Part shown: in pieces, positions 9,542 through 13,425 of the stretch
Layout: the number at the start of each line of letters is the position of its first letter
How positions within the stretch are numbered: position 1 is the first letter of the stretch
Source of the DNA: DASUME01 sp041179425
GTDB taxonomy: Bacteria > Myxococcota_A > Polyangia > Polyangiales > DASUME01
NCBI GenBank assembly: GCA_041179425.1
Contig: JBEGTL010000187.1
Coordinates: 1 to 13,425, forward strand
Length of the DNA stretch: 13,425 bases
Direction: 5' to 3'
The notes under the pieces: model-generated
Databases searched by the model: none
Told to the model about the DNA's origin: nothing
The model's input: the letters and a program-made list of their open reading frames with translations, nothing else
Made by a program: the position numbers and the translations under genes

Positions 9542-10780
9542 ATGGGGGATGTGCGCGTACGCTTGGGCCAAGATGGCCGGCTCGCCGCCGTGGGTGGTGA
9601 GGACCCGCCGCGCCTACTCAAAGAGACTGGCGAATACAGTGTGTATGGGGGGCCGCATCACAGCTTTCTGCTGACGCGCCACGTCGAAGACGCACGGGGC
9701 CGGCAGCGCGTGCTGATGATGGGCGAGCTGGTCAATCGGATGACGGTCGTCGAGATCATCAACCTGGTGACGTCGACCGCCTGGAGTGGCGAGCTACACA
9801 TCGCGAGTCCCGAGGGCGCACGCGTGCTCACCATCGCGCAGAGCGTCCTCAAACACGCGCGCACCGAGATCGAGCGCGAGCGCATCGGCGAGCTCTTGGT
9901 CCGCGGCGGCCAGCTCGAGCGCGCGCAGCTTGGCGAGCTGTTGCGCAAAAAGCCCGCCGATCTGCGCTTCGGCCAGCTGCTCATCCAGCGCGGACTGCTC
10001 GACGAAGAGCAGCTCTTCAAGCAGCTACAGCACCAGACCGAGACCATCTTTTACGGCGCCATGCTCGTAGAGACGGGCTTTTACTGGTTCGTGGCTCCCC
10101 CCGAGAACAGCCCACCGCCGCCGACGACGTTTCATCTGTCGATCCAGGGCCTCTTGATGGAGGGTGTGCAGCGCATCGACGAGATGGCGCTGTACCGCGA
10201 ACGTATCCCCCACAACCGTTTTTTCCCGGCCGAAAAGCCCAATGCCAAGCGCGACAAGCTCGAGGCCGCCACGCTCACGGTCCTCGACTTGTGCAACGGT
10301 GCGCGCAGCATCGACGAGCTGATGCGCTTGTCTGGCATCGGCGAGTTTCTCACCGTCAAAGCGGTCTACACGTTGATGCGCGGCGGCCAGCTCCAGCTGC
10401 GGCGCGGCCCCACGCTCGACGGAGCCGCGGCGCGCCGGCTGGTGCGTCAGTACAACGACATCGTGCGCGACATCTTCGTAGTCATCGCCACCTACGGCAC
10501 CATGGAGCGGGCCAGTCGCGCGCTCTCCACGTGGCTCGCCGGCAGTGCGCACGGCAGCGTGCTCGGCGAACAAGTCGACATCGACGGCTCCCTCGACGCA
10601 GGCCAGGTGATCGAGCGCCTCACCCACCACAGCGGCGACGACCCCATGTCCGACCTGCACCGCGCCCTGCAAGAGCTAGCTGCCTACGCGCTGTTCTTTG
10701 CGTCCAACGGCATCCCGCGCAACGAAGAGCGCACCCTAGCCCGAAGCGTCAACCACAGGCTCACCCAACTCCGACTCTGA
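9542..10780 (+). CDS. DUF4388/PATAN-domain-like protein
   Basis: This is a 412-residue soluble protein without signal peptide or membrane segments. Residues about 58-190 resemble the DUF4388/PATAN-type domain, common in myxobacterial and cyanobacterial signalling proteins: GELVNRMTVVEIINLVTSTAWSGELHI (61-87), then a helical part with IGELLVRGGQLERAQLGELL and FGQLLIQRGLLDEEQLFKQL, then ETIFYGAMLVETGFYWFV. The pair 'GQLxxxQLxxLL / GLLxxxQLxxxL' is the two-helix repeat often seen in this family. The remainder (about 215-412) is mainly helical, with a winged-helix-like stretch LDLCNGARSIDELMRLSGIGEFLTVKAVYTLMRGGQLQLRRG. No kinase, receiver or cyclase motif was seen, so a role in protein interactions or regulation is inference. 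The ATG at 9542 has no well-spaced ribosome binding site; GTG 9551, three codons on, has AGGA nine bases upstream and is an alternative. It is divergent from fabD and convergent with rel. Confidence 0.85.
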   Translation: MGDVRVRLGQDGRLAAVGGEDPPRLLKETGEYSVYGGPHHSFLLTRHVEDARGRQRVLMMGELVNRMTVVEIINLVTSTAWSGELHIASPEGARVLTIAQSVLKHARTEIERERIGELLVRGGQLERAQLGELLRKKPADLRFGQLLIQRGLLDEEQLFKQLQHQTETIFYGAMLVETGFYWFVAPPENSPPPPTTFHLSIQGLLMEGVQRIDEMALYRERIPHNRFFPAEKPNAKRDKLEAATLTVLDLCNGARSIDELMRLSGIGEFLTVKAVYTLMRGGQLQLRRGPTLDGAAARRLVRQYNDIVRDIFVVIATYGTMERASRALSTWLAGSAHGSVLGEQVDIDGSLDAGQVIERLTHHSGDDPMSDLHRALQELAAYALFFASNGIPRNEERTLARSVNHRLTQLRL

Positions 10781-10839
10781 CCCCCGAGTACCCGCTTGCC
10801 AATGCCGCCGGCGACGCTGCCGAGCTGCAACCACGGTGA

Positions 10840-10986
10840 GCAGAGGGAGAGGGTGCGCGCGAAAAAGGGGGGGGAAACCCCAAAGGGGTTTCTTTGAGCG
10901 CAAAAAAAAACTCGAGCGAAGCGAGTCAACAGCGAATGGGGATGGGGGCCACGCCGCCCTTTTTCGCGCGCACCCTCTCCCTCTGC
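10840..10986. repeat. 147-bp palindromic element with perfect 30-bp terminal inverted repeats
   Basis: Bases 10840-10869 (beginning GCAGAGGGAGAGGGTGCGCG) are an exact reverse complement of 10957-10986 (ending CACCCTCTCCCTCTGC). With one bulged base the pairing extends by TGA/TCA to 10837 and 10990. The 87-base interior holds a run of eight G (10867-10874), a 7-bp hairpin AAACCCC-AAA-GGGGTTT (10875-10891), a run of nine A (10902-10910) and a 5-bp hairpin ACTCG/CGAGT (10910-10926). There is no open frame of interest inside. It lies in the gap between two convergent genes, where both transcripts would read into it. A MITE-like insertion, a REP-type element or a bidirectional termination structure are all possible. 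No target-site duplication is visible next to the ends and no T-tract follows either arm. The bases 10781-10839 before it show nothing notable. Confidence 0.9.
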
Positions 10987-10998
10987 GTCAGTTTACGA

Positions 10999-11031
10999 AG
11001 ACCGAACGGATCCCGTTGAACGGAACGGTCT
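10999..11031. repeat. Imperfect hairpin beside the CGAAC array
   Basis: AGACCG (10999-11004) pairs with CGGTCT (11026-11031) and, continuing inward, AACGG (11005-11009) pairs with CCGTT (11013-11017), leaving GAACGGAA as a bulge. CCGTT can instead pair with AACGG at 11019-11023. The pieces resemble degenerate versions of the neighbouring CGAAC units, so this may be the decayed edge of the array. It lies about 67 to 99 bases past the rel stop on that transcript. Confidence 0.4.
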
Positions 11032-11034
11032 CGT

Positions 11035-11096
11035 CGAACCGAGAATCGAACCGAATCGAACCGAACCGAACCGAACCGAACCGAACCGAACCGACA
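11035..11096. repeat. Pentanucleotide tandem array (CGAAC)n next to the rel stop codon
   Basis: Seven perfect CGAAC units run without interruption from 11057 to 11091. They are preceded by CGAAC CGAAT (11047-11056) and, after a two-base break, by CGAAC CGAGA (11035-11044), and followed by CGACA (11092-11096). Units are perfect nearest rel and degrade away from it. On the rel mRNA this reads as repeated GUUCG starting two bases after the stop codon. It is a simple-sequence repeat likely to vary in copy number by slippage. Because it lies outside the coding region, a change in copy number would alter the mRNA 3' end and not the protein, unless the stop codon were lost. Confidence 0.95.
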
Positions 11097-11097
11097 G

Positions 11098-13254
11098 CTA
11101 CACACGCTCAACATCGTAAACACCCTGAATCTTAGCGATGTTACGCATCAGAGCCTTCAGCTGACTGGCATCGACAACAGTAAACTGAAACGTGTTCACC
11201 GAACGACCGTCCATCAACGACCGACAAGTCGCCTCCGTGATGTTCAGACCAGTGTCCACGAATGCGCCCGTCACAGTAGACAGAATCCCAGGCCGATCCG
11301 CGCACACCACCTTCACCTGCACAGGCCGCTGAACCCGAGCGTCGTCCGCCCAGCTCACGTCGATGCGCCGGTCCGGATCTAGCTCCATCGACTCCCGACA
11401 GGCCCGCCGATGCACGGTCACGCCGCGCCCCCGCGTGATGAACCCCGTGATCGAGTCCCCGGGCAGCGGGTTACAACACTTGGCAAAACGCACCAGCACG
11501 TCGTCGATCCCCGCGATGCGGATCCCCGTCGTGCCTTCTTTGCGCGTCACCTTGCGGACGGTCCGCTCGAAGAATGTCGGCTTGAGCGACTTCTTGGGCG
11601 TGCCCTCGTCCTGCGCCTCGAGCGTCTCCACTACCTGCGACGGCTCTAGCTTGCCGTAGCCCAGCGCCGCGTACAGCTCTTCGACCGTGCCCACCGGGAA
11701 GCGCGGAAGCATCTTCTCGAGCACGCCCGACTTGAGCGCGCGGTTGAGGCTCAGATCCTTCTTGTGCATCTCGCGCTCGAGCAGCTCTTTGCCCAGCTCG
11801 ATGCTCTGCTTGCGCTCCTCGGCGCGCAGGTAGACACGGATGCGCGAGCGCGCTCGCCCCGAGGCCACGAAGTCGAGCCAGTCTTTGCTCGGCTTCTGGT
11901 TGGGACTGGTGACGATCTCGACCGTGTCTCCGTTGTGCAGCTCGTGGCGCAGCGACACCAGCACGCCGTTGACCCGCGCACCGTTACAGTGCTCGCCAAC
12001 CTGCGAGTGGATGCTGTAGGCGAAGTCGATGGGCGTGGCCCCGCGCGGGAACACACGCACGTCGCCCTTGGGCGTGAAGACGTAGACCTCGTCGTTGAAC
12101 AGGTCGACCTTGACGCTCTCGAGGAACTCCTGCGGGTCTTTGACCTCTTTCTGGAACTCCATCAGCTGGCGTAGCCAGGCGAACTTGGCGGCGTCCTTGG
12201 CGTCGAGACCGCCCGTGTTCTGTTTGTACTTCCAGTGCGCGGCGATGCCGAAGTCGGCCACCTTGTGCATCTCGCGCGTGCGGATCTGCACCTCGATGCG
12301 CCGGTGGCCGGGCCCGATCACCGTCGTGTGCAGCGACTGGTACATGTTGGGCTTGGGGAGCGCGATGTAGTCTTTGAAGCGGCCCGGGATCGGGGTCCAC
12401 TGCGAGTGGATGACGCCCAGCGACGCGTAACAATCGGCCACGTTCTCGACCACCACGCGGAAGGCGACGTAGTCGTAGACCTGGTCGAACTCGCACTGGT
12501 GCTTTTTCATCTTCTCCCAGAGGGAGTAGAGCCCCTTGATGCGCCCGTTGACCTCGACCGCGAAGTTGCGCTCCACGAGCATGCGCTCGATGCGGCGGCA
12601 CACGTCGTTGACGTAGCGCTCGCGATCGCGCGCCAGCTTCTTGGTCTGCTTGCTGAGCTCGGCGTGCTGCTCGGGCGAGATGTACTTGAACGCCAGGTCT
12701 TGCAGCTCGTTCTTGATCCACTGGATACCGAGCCGGCCTGCGAGCGGTGCGTAGATCTCGAGCGTCTCGCGCGCGATGCGCTCCTGCGAGTCGACCGACA
12801 TGTGGTCGAGGGTTCGCATGTTGTCGAGCCGGTCGGCCAGCTTGACCAGCAGCACGCGGATGTCGCGCGCCATGGCGATCAGCATCTTGCGGAAGCTCTC
12901 CGCCTGCTGGTCTTCCTTGCTGATGAAGTTGATCTTGCCCAGCTTGGTCACGCCATCGACCAGGAAGGCGATCTCGGGCCCGAACAGCGCGGAGATGTCG
13001 CCCTCGGTGGCGACCGTGTCTTCGACCACGTCGTGCAGTAGGGCCGCACACACGCTGGCCCCGTCGAGGTGCATGTCCGCGATGATGTGCGCCACGCTGA
13101 CGGGGTGGATGAAGTAGGGGTCGCCGCTCTTGCGGCGCTGCCCCTCGTGCATCCGGGACGCGTACACGTACGCCTTGTTGATCAGGTCGGCGTCTGCCGT
13201 CGGGTGGTACGCGGTGACTTTATCGAGGATGTCGGTCAGGCGTACCATCGTCAT
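11098..13254 (-). CDS. Bifunctional (p)ppGpp synthetase/hydrolase, Rel/SpoT type
   Basis: This RelA/SpoT homologue controls the stringent response by making (p)ppGpp from ATP and GTP/GDP and by hydrolysing it. All domains of a long RSH are present in 718 residues. The hydrolase HD domain has RRKSGDPYFIHP (His50), LLHDVVEDT (His74, Asp75, Glu78, Asp79) and LADRLDNMRT (Asp141, Asn145), so hydrolysis should be active. The synthetase domain has GRIKGLYSLWEKMKK (237-251), VYDYVAFR (Asp261) and IEVQIRT (Glu321), so synthesis should also be active. The loop RFKD (292-295) is the RxKD form typical of bifunctional enzymes rather than the ExDD of RelA. The TGS domain spans about 385-447, the conserved-cysteine region has KCCNPLPGD (about 589-597) and the ACT domain covers about 645-718. 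The start at ATG 13252-13254 lacks a clear ribosome binding site; ATG 13246-13248, two codons on, is an alternative. The last 30 sense codons have much lower GC3 than the rest of the gene. The symbol rel or spoT depends on naming convention. Confidence 0.96.
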   Translation of the reverse strand: MTMVRLTDILDKVTAYHPTADADLINKAYVYASRMHEGQRRKSGDPYFIHPVSVAHIIADMHLDGASVCAALLHDVVEDTVATEGDISALFGPEIAFLVDGVTKLGKINFISKEDQQAESFRKMLIAMARDIRVLLVKLADRLDNMRTLDHMSVDSQERIARETLEIYAPLAGRLGIQWIKNELQDLAFKYISPEQHAELSKQTKKLARDRERYVNDVCRRIERMLVERNFAVEVNGRIKGLYSLWEKMKKHQCEFDQVYDYVAFRVVVENVADCYASLGVIHSQWTPIPGRFKDYIALPKPNMYQSLHTTVIGPGHRRIEVQIRTREMHKVADFGIAAHWKYKQNTGGLDAKDAAKFAWLRQLMEFQKEVKDPQEFLESVKVDLFNDEVYVFTPKGDVRVFPRGATPIDFAYSIHSQVGEHCNGARVNGVLVSLRHELHNGDTVEIVTSPNQKPSKDWLDFVASGRARSRIRVYLRAEERKQSIELGKELLEREMHKKDLSLNRALKSGVLEKMLPRFPVGTVEELYAALGYGKLEPSQVVETLEAQDEGTPKKSLKPTFFERTVRKVTRKEGTTGIRIAGIDDVLVRFAKCCNPLPGDSITGFITRGRGVTVHRRACRESMELDPDRRIDVSWADDARVQRPVQVKVVCADRPGILSTVTGAFVDTGLNITEATCRSLMDGRSVNTFQFTVVDASQLKALMRNIAKIQGVYDVERV

Positions 13255-13425
13255 GGGGACCGCTGAATCTGGCCGCGCGCGCCGAACTGAGCGCCGTGCG
13301 ACCCGATAAGACCGGAGCTTTTGGTGCGAGGCGCCGGCCGAGCGAAGGGAGGTCGAAGCGCGCCCTCGGGCGCGCGAGCGAAGAATTGCGGCGGACAGAG
13401 CGCTGCCGAGCGGCCCTTGGGACCG
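13255..13425. other. Upstream region of rel, no gene supported
   Basis: These 171 bases at the window edge contain no tRNA and no gene I can support. The rel reading frame stays open through all 57 codons to the window end but has no ATG, GTG or TTG, and the translation is Arg/Ser/Ala-rich noise, so it is probably non-coding leader. The rel promoter should lie here, but no convincing -35/-10 pair was seen. The only structure is the palindrome at 13358-13375, plus two copies of CGAGCGAAG (13339-13347, 13375-13383). No rpoZ-like gene, which often precedes spoT, is visible. Confidence 0.6.
13358..13375. repeat. GC-rich palindrome GCGCGCCC-TC-GGGCGCGC
   Basis: This is a perfect 8-bp inverted repeat with a two-base centre (7 bp with a four-base loop if folded). 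It matches the hairpin after uup (4980-4997) at 16 of 18 positions, the two differences being in the loop region. It has no T-tract on either strand. It may be a REP-like extragenic palindrome or, if a gene on the plus or minus strand ends nearby outside the window, part of its terminator. Confidence 0.5.

Noticed and set aside
10837..10990. CRISPR or integron-type interpretation of the repeats
   Set aside because: There is one inverted pair and a five-base tandem array, not spaced direct repeats with unique spacers, and no cas or integrase gene is present.
11041..11060. GGTTCGATTC on the minus strand, resembling a tRNA T-arm
   Set aside because: It is part of the pentanucleotide repeat; no acceptor, D or anticodon stem can be found around it.
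10836..11135. Open frame on the plus strand encoding repeated Glu-Pro-Asn-Arg-Thr
   Set aside because: It is produced by reading through the palindrome and the CGAAC array into the rel antisense; no ribosome binding site or homology, and it would change with array length.
13255..13425. Extension of Rel upstream to the window edge
   Set aside because: The frame is open but has no standard start codon in the window, and the translation is Arg-rich low complexity; homologues begin near VRLTDIL.

Overview
The window is a gene-dense, high-GC (roughly two-thirds G+C by eye) bacterial chromosome segment with about 90% GC at third codon positions in its well-behaved genes. The mix of genes suggests a member of the Myxococcota or a related former deltaproteobacterium: a bifunctional Rel/SpoT, a Fur-family regulator, a DUF4388/PATAN-type protein, a very large COG4880-like beta-propeller lipoprotein and a lone fabD. 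This taxonomic call is inference, because there is no rRNA or other phylogenetic marker that I can place without a search.

Layout from left to right. Positions 1-626 (-) hold the N-terminal third of SecA, cut by the window edge, with a plausible promoter at 661-689. Positions 797-2437 (-) hold an unrecognised 546-residue protein with three predicted membrane segments. It is divergent from a Fur-family regulator at 2493-2966 (+). A Uup-type ABC-F ATPase follows at 3025-4971 (+). After a 231-bp gap with two inverted repeats comes a 1079-residue secreted lipoprotein at 5203-8442 (+), made of many beta-propeller repeats. It converges on fabD (8483-9409, -), and a GC-rich hairpin with a T-rich tail spans the junction. 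fabD is divergent from a DUF4388-like protein (9542-10780, +). That gene converges on a bifunctional (p)ppGpp synthetase/hydrolase (11098-13254, -). The last 171 bases contain no gene that I can support.

Most of the window is housekeeping: protein export, iron/metal or peroxide regulation, ribosome-associated ATPase, fatty-acid initiation and stringent response. No multi-gene system (defence, secretion cluster, biosynthetic cluster) is visible, and no transposase, integrase, CRISPR array, tRNA or rRNA was seen. The genes look like separate short transcription units rather than one operon.

The structure that the genes do not explain is concentrated in the 317-bp convergent gap 10781-11097. 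It contains a perfect 30-bp inverted repeat (10840-10869 / 10957-10986) enclosing smaller hairpins and homopolymer runs, then an imperfect hairpin, then a pentanucleotide CGAAC tandem array ending at the rel stop codon. The last part of rel beside this array has a visibly different codon usage from the rest of the gene. The unrecognised membrane protein and the Tyr/Cys-rich lipoprotein are the most interesting proteins.
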